From positions 930,001 through 994,000 of the forward strand of contig PUDQ02000057.1 of assembly GCA_002964805.2 (NCBI GenBank): a stretch of 64,000 nt of DNA. The letters run 5' to 3'. This document shows positions 45,407 to 57,593 of this stretch, one piece after another (within the stretch, counting starts at the first letter, position 1; every line of letters starts with the position of its first letter). Under the pieces are notes generated by a model that saw only the letters and a program-made list of their open reading frames with translations, made no database searches and had not been told where the DNA came from. The stretch comes from Trametes villosa (taxonomy: Eukaryota; Basidiomycota; Agaricomycetes; Polyporales; Polyporaceae). The translations under genes were made by a program, and so were the position numbers.

Positions 45407-47063
45407 GGGGTGGGTGTGGGCTTGGGTATCCGGGGATGCTGCGTGTTTAGCGGCGTTTCGCGGGGTCTCGGACGAATCGTTTCTTGGACTGTGTACATGA
45501 GTGATACTGTCTGTATCCCCTGTCTGGGGTTCGTATACGAGGGTTTATTGGTTGTTCTGGTCGAGGTATGACGTATGTACGCTGCACCCCTAGCGGTCAT
45601 GACAGATCCAGAGGCGGAGGCTGTAGACTTATATGCGTACAAGCAATAGGGAGACACCGACATTGGCCCTATGCTCCTCTACAGTCCTGGCCGAAGGGGC
45701 ACTTGTTCATGTCCACTGTACTGGAGAGCACGTATGGGTATCCCGGTCCGGGCTCCGCTCGGCCGACACGATGGAGGACGGAAGGTCGGCTCGAGGTGGT
45801 CCTTGTGGGTCCGATCGCGAGGCGTAGGGTGTCCTCCTAGTACATGAGGCCCAGGGTCCGCACGAGAAGACGCAAAGGCCGAGCGATGTCGTGTCGACTG
45901 TACTGTGGACATTCGAGCTGCCACAGGCACGCTGGCCATGGTGCAAACGGTGATATTTGCTGTGGAAGCTGCCCCATAGGCGCCAGCATCTACGTTTTGC
46001 GTGAGCGATATCGCGCTCGCGAGGACGTGACGAGAAATCGAAACGGGGTACATACGTGGACATGTGCGGCTTTATGCGCGAAATGAAGCTGCGCAATGAC
46101 GCTGTCCTGCCTTCTCGAGCGTGGCGGCCTGCACACGACTGCAGGGTCTAAGTATCCGAGCCTTGTGATTCTGTTCAGGATGTATGCTCCGAACGCTGCG
46201 GGCTCGGAAGAAGCTCAGATGCGTGTAAGAACCGTCCACAACGCGGCGTACGGTCCAGTCCACGTATGCTTGCAACTCCACTAAGGGGCTTAACGTCCGG
46301 GCGCGACCCTGGAGGCGAGGTGTGGGCCGGCGGGGAAACGTCGAAGAACATGCCCATATGCCATGGCAGATGAATCCGAGATTGCCTTTGGCCAAGGGGC
46401 AAGAACCCTTCATTTCAGCCTATAGTGGATGATCAGCTCAGGGCCGAGCTCGGGACGTACTACGCAGCAGGTCGTTCTTACGTCCTAAACTGAGCTGCGC
46501 ATACGAGCATTCCGTACGGAACAACGGCGTTGTATGGAAAGCGTGGCCGCCATGGAGGTTTAGTACGTGCAAGCGCACTTGTATGTCATTCATCGCGAAG
46601 AGAGGGTATCGGACATTGTACGGATCGGGTGCGGGCGTCCGACTGGGGGACGTGGCAGGTGTGAGAGCTAGCGGTGCGGCGATTAAGGAAGAGCGACGAA
46701 GGCCGAGGGAGAGGTCTGCAGACCGCGGGAGGGGAGTCATGTGTTTGCGGGTGGCGAGCGCCGAGCGCGCCCCAGTGGGGAAGGGTCATGGGGCGTCGTG
46801 CGCACGCCGGATGGCGGTGAGCGGGGGGCGCGAGGGCGGGCGTCGGGCAAGGGCCGGAAGGGGGCGGGGGCGAATGGGGAGCGGGGGATTGGGCGTTGGC
46901 CGGGTGGGCCGAAGGCCGGGCTTAATCGGAGTCGCCGTCCGAACCCAATCAGCTGTGATAAATTCGTCAAGGGCCGTTGGCGCCGCCAGCTCGTCCTCCT
47001 CTTCCTCCTCCTCTTCATCCCCAACCACCATCCTTCGTCCCTTCCCGGCGCAAGGCGACAGGC
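45407..47063. other. Intergenic upstream of aconitase
   Basis: 1.66 kb with no convincing gene. The last ~350 bases are purine- or pyrimidine-rich and GC-rich, ending in a CT-rich leader before the aconitase ATG. Overlapping open frames there have Arg/Gly/Pro bias and look non-coding. Confidence 0.4.
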
Positions 47064-49824
47064 ATGCTCAACCTCTCCCACAAGACCCATGCGGTCAAGC
47101 GGTCGCTCCAGCGGCTGGCCGCCGGCATGGCCACCGCTGCTGAGCCCATCGGCGCGACCAGGGTCGCCATGTCCAACCTCGAACCCAACGCGTACATCAA
47201 CTACCAGCGCATCGAGGACAACCTCGCCGTCGTCCGCGACAGGTACGTGCACCCTGTGCTCACCGCTCGCCGCGCTTTCCTCACCCCAGAACAGACTGAA
47301 GCGTCCCTTGACGCTCTCTGAAAAGATCGTCTACGGTCATCTCGACGACCCGCATCACCAGGACATTGAGCGCGGCACGAGCTACCTCAAGCTCCGTCCT
47401 GACGTGCGTAGTGCCTCCCCTTTCTTGCGCTGGTCGCCCCGCTCACCCTCCTATCTTCTGCCAGCGCGTTGCGTGCCAGGATGCCACCGCTCAGGTTAGT
47501 CCTATCTCGCTTGCCAGCTCACGTGCATTCCCTGACGTCATTCCCCCAGATGGCTATTCTCCAGTTCATGTCGGCCGGTATGGACACCGCCGCCGTCCCC
47601 ACCACCGTCCACTGCGACCATCTTATCGAGGCGCAAATCGGCGGTGTCAAGGACTTGGCGCGTGCAAAGGATATCAACAAGGAGGTCTACGACTTTTTGG
47701 CGACGGCGACGGCGAAGGTGCGTGCGCTCACTTCTGACGTAGCTTCTGCGCTCCATCTCGCTTACTGTGCGCCAATAGTACGGTCTTGGTTTCTGGAGGC
47801 CCGGCTCCGGTATCATCCACCAGATCATTCTCGAGAACTATGCCTTCCCCGGCGGTCTCATGATCGGTACTGACTCGCACACCCCCAACGCTGGTGGTCT
47901 CGGTATGGTTGCTTGCGGTGTCGGTGGTGCCGACGCGGTCGACGTCATGGCTGGTCTCCCTTGGGAGCTGAAGTGCCCCAAGGTCATCCAGGTCAACCTC
48001 AAGGGCAAGATCGGTGGCTGGACGACCCCCAAGGATGTCATTCTCAAGGTCGCGGGTATCCTCACGGTCAAGGGCGGTACTGGTGCAATCGTCGAGTACA
48101 CTGGCGCTGGTGTCGAGTCTCTGTCTTGCACTGGTATGGCGACGATCTGCAACATGGGTGCTGAGATTGGTGCGACGACCTCGCTCTTCCCCTTCAACCA
48201 CCGCATGGTCGACTACCTCAACGCTACCCGCCGCGAGGAGATTGCCAAGTACGCCCAGCGCTTCCAGCACAACCTGAAGGCCGATGAGGGTGCCGAGTAC
48301 GACCAGAGCATCGAGATTGTGAGTGCAGCTACCTCCTTCTATGTGTTTTACAAGGCTAAGCTAGCCGCCGCAGAACCTGTCTGAGCTTGAGCCCCACATC
48401 AACGGTCCCTTCACCCCCGACTTGGCTACCCCGATCTCGAAGTTCGCTCAGGAGGTCGAGAAGAACAACTGGCCCGCTGAACTGAAGGTTGCCCTCATCG
48501 GTTCTTGCACCAACTCCTCGTATGAGGACATGACCCGCTCTGCTTCCATCGTCAAGGAGGCAGCCGACCACGGTCTCCACACCAAGAGCAAGTTCACCGT
48601 CACCCCCGGTTCCGAGCAGGTTCGTGCCACCATCGAGCGCGACGGCGTCATCAAGGCTTTCGAGGAGGCTGGCGGTATCGTCCTCGCGAACGCGTGCGGT
48701 CCTTGCATCGGTCAGTGGGATCGTCGCGACGTCAAGAAGGGCGAGGCGAACTCCATCATCACCTCGTACAACCGTAACTTCACCGGCCGTAACGACGCGA
48801 ACCCCGCCACCCACGCGTTCGTCGCCTCCCCCGACCTCGTTACCGCCATGGCCTTCGCTGGTGACCTCCGCTTCAACCCCCTCACGGACACCCTCACCGG
48901 CACCGACGGCAAGCCCTTCAAGTTCTCCGACCCCTCCGGCTTCGAGCTCCCCCCTCGTGGCTACGACGCTGGCGAGAACACCTTCCAGGCCCCTCCCGAG
49001 GACCGTGCCTCCGTCCAGGTTGCCGTCTCCCCCACGTCCGAGCGTCTCCAGCTCCTCAAGCCCTTCAAGCCTTGGGATGGCAAGACCCCCACCGACCTCC
49101 CCATTCTCATCAAGGCTAAGGGCAAGTGCAGTAAGTGTCATGATTCGTTCATGTGCCTTGTGAATAGCGGCTAATGCCACCCCCAGCGACTGACCACATC
49201 TCTGCTGGCGGCCCCTGGCTCAAGTACCGCGGTCACCTCGAGAACATCTCGCAGAACTGCTTGATTGGCGCGATCAACTCTGAGAACGGCGAGGCGAACA
49301 AGGTCAAGAACCAGATCACGGGCGAGTACGGCGGTGTCCCCCAGACGGCGGCGTACTACCGCGACCACGGCATCAAGTGGGTCGTCGTCGGCGACCACAA
49401 CTACGGCGAGGGCTCGTCGCGCGAGCACGCGGCGCTCGAGCCGCGCTTCCTCGGCGGCCTGGCGATCATCACGCGCTCGTTCGCGCGTATCCACGAGACG
49501 AACCTGAAGAAGCAGGGCATGCTCGCGCTCACGTTCGTGAACCCGGAGGACTACGACAAGGTCCGCCCGTCGGACCGCGTCGACATCCTCGGGCTCGAGT
49601 CGTTCGCGCCGGGCAAGAACCTGACGCTCGTGCTCAAGCACGAGGACGGCTCGAAGGAGGAGCTCCCGCTCGCGCACTCGTTCAACGAGGGCCAGATCGA
49701 GTGGTTCAAGGCCGGCTCTGCGCTTAACCTCGTGCGTACCTCTGCGTTCAAGTCGTTCTCAGATCTGACACTGACATGATGTCCTGCATAGATGGCTGCG
49801 CGCGCGAAGGAGAACAAGCAATAA
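47064..49824 (+). CDS. ACO1: Mitochondrial aconitate hydratase
   Basis: Isomerises citrate to isocitrate in the TCA cycle in the mitochondrial matrix. Eight exons (47064-47242, 47295-47403, 47465-47494, 47550-47717, 47779-48318, 48374-49130, 49187-49731, 49792-49824) give 786 aa, the standard length. The N-terminus is basic and amphipathic, as expected for a matrix targeting peptide. The [4Fe-4S] ligands are C387 (GSCTNSS), C450 and C453 ([11 protein letters not shown]), with the canonical 63- and 3-residue spacings. Other signatures are [11 protein letters not shown] and, in the swivelling C-terminal domain, [19 protein letters not shown]. Exon 3 is 30 nt and the last exon 33 nt. Codon use is strongly biased to C/G-ending codons, consistent with high expression. 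Confidence 0.95.
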
Positions 49825-50221
49825 ACGCTCGTTGTTCTTGTTCTTATCCATGGTGCCGCAGTGGTTAGAGATCGCAGGGATGGGAGCAGCAGCAGCAGTG
49901 GTGTTAGACCGGCAGCTGCACGGGAGAGCGTAGCGGTAGATGATCATGGCCATGCGGAAGCGGATGCTGCGGACGATTGCGAGCGCGGGGGGCGTGGTGG
50001 CCCCGCCGGCGCCGGCGCGCACACTCTCACTGTACGATCGCACTCACGTCTACGTGTTTCTAATGTCTCTCTTCTTCTCTTGTGTAATCAACTAGCATGG
50101 CTCTATCCCTCGTCTGCGTCTGCGTTGGAGTTTGACTTGCGTTCCCTGAGACTTAGTCATGCATAGTCTGCTGTGGGAGTTGCGAGACTGAATCGTAAGG
50201 CCCCCCTCGTAACGAACGTCC
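49825..50221. other. Short intergenic region between aconitase and DUF1365 gene
   Basis: 397 bases with no recognisable gene; it must hold the aconitase 3' end and the promoter of the next gene. Confidence 0.4.
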
Positions 50222-52190
50222 ATGTCTGCAGCCGTCGCCGCGTCGCTGGCCGTCGCCGCCGCCGGCCTCCTCTCTTTCATCTCCTCCTTCCTCCGCAACT
50301 CTGACCCTGAACATGATCGTCAACGCACTGGGACGGCGTACATCCTCGAGAACACGGTGACGCACGCGCGGCTGCTGCCCGTGCCCGCGACGCACGCGTT
50401 CTCGTACCCGACGCTCGCGCTGCTGCTCGCGCTCGACGCGCTCGAGGCGGGCGCGCTCGACCTCGGAAGGGGGTGGCTGTTTGGGTATGGCGGGACGGCT
50501 TGGAGGCTTACGGGGCTAAGGAGCGGGGCGTACCTCCTCCCGGACGTTCCAGGCGGTAGCTCGGACGAGGAGGGCGGGAAGACGGGCGTAGGGAGGGAGG
50601 CTGGGACGGAAGCTGGTAAGGGGAAGGGCAAAGGCGCGATCAAGACGAAGCTGGCGGAAGTGCTGGTGCGGCAGGGCGTGGACGCGGAGAGGGTGCGGAA
50701 GTGGACGGCGGAGGGGGACGCGTGGATGCTCACGATGCCGAGCTATGTCGGGTATGAGGGCATCAACCCGCTCACGGTGTACTTCTGCTACTCGCCGCTG
50801 CAAGAGACGGAGGGGGCGGAAAGTGGGGAGGGGGAAGGCGCGTTGGCGTGGGTTGTGCTTGAGGTGTGTGTTTAGTTGAGTTGGCGAGGAGGAGGCCCCG
50901 TGCTAATGGAAGTGGGGGCGGGGCGGAAGATACACAACACGTTCGGGGAGAAACATGTCCACGTCCTCGAACCTGGCGTGAACGAGGACCAGCGGCAGGC
51001 AGGGTATGTCCGCGTCTCTCCCTTCTCCCCCTTTCCCTTCCCCTTCCGCCTCTCTCCCACCTGAGTATATGCGACGCGCAGGCTAACGAGGAGCATGCTG
51101 TAGGTACGCGCACACCTGGACGTTCGCGCGCGACTTCCACGTCTCCCCGTTCAACGACCGCTCCGGGTTCTACACCGTCTCCGTCGCGGCGCCGCCCCCG
51201 CCGCGCTCCCCGCGCCTCGCGGCCGCCCCGCCCCGCCCGAAGATCCGCATCCTCCTCCGCACCGCGTCCCCCGCCCCCGCCCCTGCCCCCTCCTCCTCTC
51301 CTTCCTCCGACTCTGACTCCGACGCGCAAGGGCCCGTGCCGGACAAGCTGAAGCTGACGGCGACGCTGTTCGCGCGGCGCGCGGCGCCGCTGACGAGCGC
51401 GAGCTTGTTGCGTGCGCTCGCGCGGTACCCCTTCGCGCTCCTGCTCTCGTTCGCGCGGATCTTGTACCATGCGGGGATCTTGCACTACAAGAAGGGTCTT
51501 GACGTGTTCCCGCGTCCGGACCCCAAGCCCGCGGTCGCCGGTGCAGCGGGGGATGGGCGTGTACCCGGCGGAATTGGGTGGCAGCCGGAGGGCGCGCTCG
51601 AGGCGTATGCGCGCGGGCTGGCGGAGAGACACCTCGCGCGGCGTGCGGAGGAGCTGGGCGTGCGTATTGCGCTCGTCTCGGGGGACCCGTCTGTCCCGCA
51701 GCAGGTGTTTGGCCCTTCCACGCGTGCGCAGGAGAAGCAGCGGGACGACGACCCTGCAGGGGAGGCGGACCTGACGATCTACTACGCCGCGCCGCGCTTC
51801 TTCACCACGCTCCTGCTTGCGCCCTCGCCGGGGCATATGCTCTTGCTTGGACGTGCGGAGGGCCTCTTCCGCGTCAGCTCGGAGTCGCTCTTCTCGCAGG
51901 TCTTCTCGCCGACATTCTCAAGCGCGAAGGCTTCGCTCACGCAGCGCATACGCACATCGCTGCTCCCGCAAGATTTCGTCACGGCGGCATCTGCTGCGAC
52001 CCCAGCCCGCCATCCTCTGGACGACGGCCGACCCCTGCGGAATGCGGCGGTTGTATGCACGCTGCATCTCATGGACAACCTGGAGAAGAGGCTGTTCTCG
52101 CTGCTCGGGGCGCGGTTTGTCCCTGGGACGGAGCCCTGGGGACGGTGGGACAGAGCGGCGAACCTCGCTCGAACCGAACGAGGCGCATAA
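50222..52190 (+). CDS. DUF1365 domain protein
   Basis: Member of the DUF1365 family, whose biochemical role is not established; bacterial members often neighbour flavin amine oxidases and cyclopropane fatty-acid synthases. Three exons (50222-50863, 50930-51003, 51104-52190) give 600 aa. An N-terminal hydrophobic segment (about residues 4-24) could be a membrane anchor. Domain features are HARLLPVPATHAFSYP, then INPLTVYFCY, and HNTFGEKHVHVLEPG across the first splice junction, followed by HTWTFARDFHVSPFND. The C-terminal half is longer than in bacterial members and has a hydrophobic helix near SLLRALARYPFALLL. No bacterial-type partner gene is adjacent. Confidence 0.85.
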
Positions 52191-52306
52191 CGAACGAGGC
52201 AATGTTATTGTTATTGATACATCTTGGGGTCCTGCGGGAATGCTACATTGCGTGTACACTGTACTGCTTGCCTGTTCGTCGTGGGTCGAATTTCTCCGGG
52301 TCCTCC

Positions 52307-52728
52307 TCAGTCTGCGAAGAGCCCGCCCTTCTTCTGGTCTACGACCGACGGCTCCGACTCCCGCTTGTGTACCTTGCCGGTCTGCAGCTGTGCGCTGCCG
52401 GTGCCGGGTACGGAGTCTTTGGGGGCTTCTACATAGAGTCAGAATGGGTGATCAGCGGGAGCTCTCACGAATAGACCAGGGAAGCTGCTCACCCTTAGGG
52501 TCCGACTGCGGGAAGACCTGGGTGTATGCGCGTATAATGAGTGAGAGGTCTGAAGCTTGAAGGCGTGTGGTTTGCTACGCACCTGTCCAGGGTTCTCTCG
52601 TGAAGGTGATGGAGGCAGGCCCGAGCCGTGCTGTCCGGGGAACTTTGCGTTCGCTGCGGGGAAACACACATCAGCGGCTGCAGCTTCATGTGGGCACGAG
52701 CTTGGAACATACCGTCACCCATAGACAT
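52307..52728 (-). CDS. Unknown 77-aa hydrophilic protein from four small exons
   Basis: Not recognised. Exons 52713-52728, 52583-52653, 52493-52517 and 52307-52428 (16, 71, 25 and 122 nt) join in frame to 77 aa with canonical GT-AG introns of 59, 65 and 64 nt. It starts MSMGDANAKFPGQ and continues with Pro/Ser/Gly-rich sequence, then a charged segment with QTGKVHKRESEP and an end QKKGGLFAD. There is no signal peptide or membrane helix, and it is probably disordered and cytosolic or nuclear. It lies between the convergent ends of the DUF1365 gene and the Zn2Cys6 gene. Four exons agreeing in phase with standard sites make a chance construction unlikely. Confidence 0.6.
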
Positions 52729-53095
52729 TATGCTGCGTTTGTACTTGGTAGGTTTGGGGTAGTTTCGTTTGTTATGGTGAGAGAGGCGTGTTAGAGGAGA
52801 GCGCGATGGGTTCTGAGTCGCGTCCTAAAGTACGCGCGGGTGGAGTAGCGCGAGCTGCTATGACGCACAGGCATAGCCACTCATTCTCCCTAGATCGCCG
52901 ATCTACCGCACTCTTCTACTCCTCAGGCCTCCGTGCCTATGCATGCTGGACACGGCACGATTCATTGAGCGTGTATAGTGATGTGTGCTCTAACATTGCG
53001 AGTGAATGGGGTGCTAATCAGATACAGCGCTGCCGCCATTATGCGTACATACAATACAATCCCACCTCGAATTCCCCTCTCTAACCCTGCAAGCT
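52729..53095. other. Intergenic between the 77-aa gene and the Zn2Cys6 gene
   Basis: No gene is recognised; it holds the promoter of the 77-aa gene and the 3' end of the Zn2Cys6 gene, both on the minus strand. Confidence 0.4.
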
Positions 53096-56068
53096 TTAAG
53101 ACGACGAGGACGTCGTGCTGTCGAAGAGGCCGTTCACCGGCCAGCCCTGGATCTCCGCAAACGCCGACCAGTCCACGTCGAACGTCTCCTGCCCGTGCAG
53201 CATGTCGAACGGCACGCCCAGCGTCTGCATGCTCGCCGTCGCGTCCAGCCCGGACCCGCTCGCGGGCATCGTCCCAAAGTCCCCCAGCCCGCCGCCCCCG
53301 AACAGCAGCGTCGGCATCGTCGTCGACGTCGTCGCCTGCGTCTGCGACGTGAGCGCCGGGAAGGAGAACGACGGGAACGGGCTGCCCGTCTGCAGGAACG
53401 GGATCGGATTCGTCTCCCCCGCGGTGCTGCCGTAGGCGGGGTTGCTGAAGAACGACGGGTCCGCCATCGCCAGCCCTTGCGGGAACATGGAGTCCTGCTG
53501 GCTGGGCGGCTCCGACGCGGGCTCCGACGGCGAGCTCGAGTCGCTCGACGACGACTCGCTGCCGTTCGCGCCGTTCGTGCCGTTCCCGTTCGCCTGGCGC
53601 GCCGCGCGCGCGGCGCGGTCCTTGCGGAAGCGCTCGTCCCACTGGCCGGCCTTGCGGAGCGCGCCGATGATGGTGATCGCGCGCATCGCGGTCTCGCCCT
53701 CGCCGTCGCGGTTCGCGAGGCTGCGCGTCGCGCCGACGCACCAGTGCAGCATGCGCGTCGCGCGGTCGATCAGCGCGAGGCACTCCTCCGCCTTCGGGTG
53801 CGGCGGCTCCTGCGAGAACGCGCCGGCGATCGCGACGACGCCGTCGAAGACGAAGTACGCGTAGTGGAAGAGCAGCGCGGGCAGCTCGCGGTCTGGGTCC
53901 CACTGCGCTGCCTCTTCTTGCGCGTCGCACATCACGCGCACGAGCTCCATCGCGAGCTCGATGCAGCGCTCGCGCGAGGGGTTCATGATCACTGTCATCG
54001 TCGCGGAGAGTGGCTTTGGAGGGGGAAGGATGGGGGGTGCGTGCATCAGGTACGGCCGGTGCAGATTCATCTGTGCTGCGAGGTAGTACCCCGCGCAGAG
54101 ATGCCTTTGGTACGCGCGAGTTCGTTCTTCGAGCGTGACCGGATTTGATGTTGGATGGGGCTCACGCCAGTCGAGGGACGGGTGGAGTCTGCACAGCCAG
54201 AACTTGAACTTGCGGTCCATCTCGAGCGCCGTGGCATATGCAGGGAAGGTGATGCCCATGCACTACAGTACTATGTGAGCACCTCTGGACAACACGGACT
54301 GGGCAGTGACTCACCCGTGTAACCATCTCTCCGACTAGTTCGCTGAGCCCTATATAGTGCTCCTGGAAGATGGTATTTGGATTAGGCGACCCGTCTCCAT
54401 GCGCGTCTCCTGGCGGCAGCTTCACGTCGAAGGAGCCCTCGGTGGCCATCATAGGTCGCCCCAGAATAATAGAGTATAGCCTGTATCATATTCACACAGT
54501 CAGTTTAGCTTCGCCCTCCTACGCGACGACAGCAACTCACCTATCGGCATTGACGAGAGACCACCACCCCAGTAGACGGAGCTCTTGCTCCTGCTTGTCC
54601 ATCGCATCCCACTTCTGCCATCCGGGATCTCGGTGGAGGCCCACGGCCTGTGCGTTCCGGAGCGCAGTGCCCGTCAATTTCCACGCGTCGCTCACCCGCC
54701 CCCTATCGGCTAGATATCGCGCAAGCAGAGCCGCCCCGATACAGCTGAGCACGACGCCCTGCACCGCCCCGGGTTGCGAATACGCCCTTGACGCGAGCAG
54801 GATATCCTCGACGAGCCGACGCGCCTCCATCGCCCTGAGGAAGTACATCTTCGCGCTGCTGCCCACGAGCCGGTGCGGCGAGAGCGCAAGCACCGCAAAG
54901 AGGAGCGCGAGCCAGTGCGGGTTCAGCTCCTCGGTGCAGCGCGCGCAGCCGCCGGAGACGTGGCACGAGGGGCCCGGGCAGCGGAGGGAGAGGTGCCGCC
55001 ACATGTGCTCGCACGACTGGCGGAACCAGCGCTCGGGGATGCCGAACTCCCAGTTGCGCTCGGTGAAGTAGCCGTCGACGAGCGTGTCGATCACGGTGCG
55101 CGAGGGGAGGCTCGCGACGAGCTGCTGGATGGGCCCGGAGAGGGGGTGGTTCCCCGGCTGGAACGGCTCGCTGACGGTCGTGGTGTTCGCCGAGCGGGCG
55201 ACTTTGAACTTTGCGCGGTAGGGGTCTCCGAGCTGTTGGGCGTACGTCAGTACTTGCAACGACGGGGGCTTGGAGGAATACGTACCTTGTTGAGCGCGTA
55301 GGGAATAGTTCCACTCCCGATATACTCGTCCTCGGGTGCGAGTGAGAGCTGAGCCAGGGCGACTGCGGCACACTGCACGTCGTAGTCGTAGTGCGACAAG
55401 GCACATTCCTCGTCTTCAGGAGCTGCGCAGCCCTGGTGGTGGTGTCCCCCGCCGCGGTTGTTCACGTAGGCACTAGTGATGACTGGAGCGTTGCCCTGGC
55501 CGCTCGTGCTACTGGAGCTCTGTTCGGAGCCAGACGCATCCGACGGCGACGAGACCGACGCGTACGCGGTCGACGACACCACGGACTCGACCGTGACCGG
55601 GGCTGACGGGCCCTTGGCCCCTGACGGATCGGCGAGCCCGCGAATCTGGCTGTTCTGCCGAGTAATGACCTCCTCGAGCGAAGCGATCCGGGCGGATAAC
55701 GCGGCAATGGTGCTCTGCGCGGAGTCTGTTGCTGGCGCGACCGGTGCTCCTTGTGGAGGTCGCTGCGGGGGTGGCCGCGCGGCGAGGGGTTCCCATCTGC
55801 AGAGGTGTGGTACGCCGCGTGAGACGCAGAGACCGCATGGGATTGAACGGTCGCATTTCTGCAGGGGGGTCGGAGATAGGGTCAGCGATATGTATATGTG
55901 CAGGCCGCCTGGTGCCGCCGCCCGCATGCAAACTGTCACCGTGCTCACCTGTCGCCGCCGGGTACACTCGACACAGCTCAGCCTCTGCCGCCTCCGGGTC
56001 TGCTTGACCTTGCCGCTTGCGCTCAGCTGGCTCTCGGAGGCGGGATCTTCGGGGACGGGCGCGGACAT
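53096..56068 (-). CDS. Zn2Cys6 fungal transcription factor with Fungal_trans domain
   Basis: DNA-binding regulator in the nucleus; target genes unknown. Five exons (55949-56068, 55286-55858, 54541-55232, 54315-54480, 53096-54262) give 905 aa. The zinc cluster is C32-x2-C35-x6-C42-x5-C48-x2-C51-x8-C60, split by intron 1. A short coiled-coil follows (about residues 90-115, AALSARIASLEEVITRQ). The middle-homology domain (about 260-620) includes WKLTGTALRNAQAVGLHRD and LGWWSLVNADRLYSIILGRP. The C-terminus is Ser/Gly/Asn/Phe-rich and acidic, like an activation domain. The ATG at 56068 is the first in frame; GTG codons lie upstream. Confidence 0.88.
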
Positions 56069-57593
56069 AGCGGTTGAACTTGGACTTGGGTGGCGAGCGT
56101 TGTAGGAGTTAGGGAAAAAGGTAGGCGTGGGCGGGCCATTCTGGGGCGACACAGCCTTTGACCGACGGCGATCGTCAAGCGGTCCCGCTCAATCGACTCC
56201 TCGCGCGGGTCTCCCATCAGTCGCCGCCGGGTCTGCACTGCACGGCGCTTGTTTATGTGCTATCTCCGCGCTCCGATATGGATATCGCAGGCTTACTTCC
56301 GAGCGTCGGAAATTGCCGCCGGGCCTAGGCCGCCCACGCGGAAGCAAATAGACTGCACCATCGAGTCATGGTCTCGTTGTTGTACGCACAGTGGAGGCGG
56401 GAAAGAGCCGAGAATCATGAGGTAGCCCGTCGGTGGAGGTGAAGTGGAAGACGAGTTGCTGGCGAGTTTGACGAGACGAGACACAACAAGGATTCAGGCC
56501 TGCATACAGTCGATCAAGTGCTTCAAGAGAGGTGACTGGTTCGAGACGTCTACAATCTCTGGGCAAGCAGAAGCAAAGCAGCAGGGAGTCCGGGGGAGAG
56601 CGCGGAGGAGGGGGGTATACTTACGCGCATATATATATATGGCTCACTGCAGTGATTTTCAGCCGAAAGACACCGACCGGCGATTGACATTTCTTCCTGA
56701 GATCGACGATAGCGCGGCGGCCGTCCAACAGGATTTGAGCCTTCCATTGACGCTATGTCACCTCATGGTTGGCCAATAACGTTGAAGAGTACTCTCGCAT
56801 GCCCCACAATCTATCACGCGAACGAAAGCTGATCGGACAGAGAAAGAAGGTGCAAAGAAGGCATGCTCGGCGCCGTGACAATCTCGAAGACTTTGGGATC
56901 GACCCTGATCGACTACTACTCGGCTCCTTGAGAGGAAAAAGCAGAACTACTGAAGTCAGATCCGGCATTCCAGACTCTTCATCGGGGTGCCCTCTTCGGG
57001 TTCTATCTAGAGTATCTTCGGCAGAACTTCGATCGCGAGGTGTAGCGCCATATTGTACGATGACGCCCATCGGCAATCCCGCGAGGATGCAACTCATACT
57101 ATGCATGACTGACTTCATTCACTTTCATGTACTACGCATGTATGCGCCTCTCGATCTATACGCTGCCCACCGAAATTGTATCAACAATAGCCTTGTATTC
57201 ATTTGACAACGAGTCTCAGTGCTTCCTGCTATTTACCCTGCTTGGCAGGCCGATCATAGTGTTCATACTAGTAGTGCGGCATTGCGTGTCGCACAATGAC
57301 ACGACCTGCACGATCCTAGTAGACCGTGTCAAAATGTATGCATTGCCGCTGTTGTATCACATAGTCGACATTCGTGATTTCGTGAAATGATTGAGCAGTG
57401 GGCTACTTGGCAACAAGCGTGGATGTGAATATGTACGTTGTCTAGATCACAAGTTGCTACAAATTATAAGGGCGTTTACAGTCGTGGTGTCCTGTTGGTG
57501 CCGTGTGTAGTCAATATACAGCCTTAATGAAAGCTCTGCCTCGAGCTACCATCACAGATGGACTCACCGGCCAATCGTGTCAAGAGCCGTCTT
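56069..57593. other. Intergenic, with a possible F-box relic
   Basis: 1.5 kb between the Zn2Cys6 gene start and the GMC oxidase stop. Only a short F-box-like relic (57127-57390) was noticed. Confidence 0.4.
57127..57390 (+). pseudogene. Possible F-box-like gene fragment
   Basis: An 87-codon frame reads YTLPTEIVSTIALYSF near its start and RVKMYALPLLYHIVDIRDF near its end, the two halves of a typical basidiomycete F-box N-terminus. They are separated by about 27 residues of unrelated sequence. No leucine-rich body follows. It is either a decayed copy or an N-terminal stub. The region is AT-richer than neighbouring genes. Confidence 0.35.
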
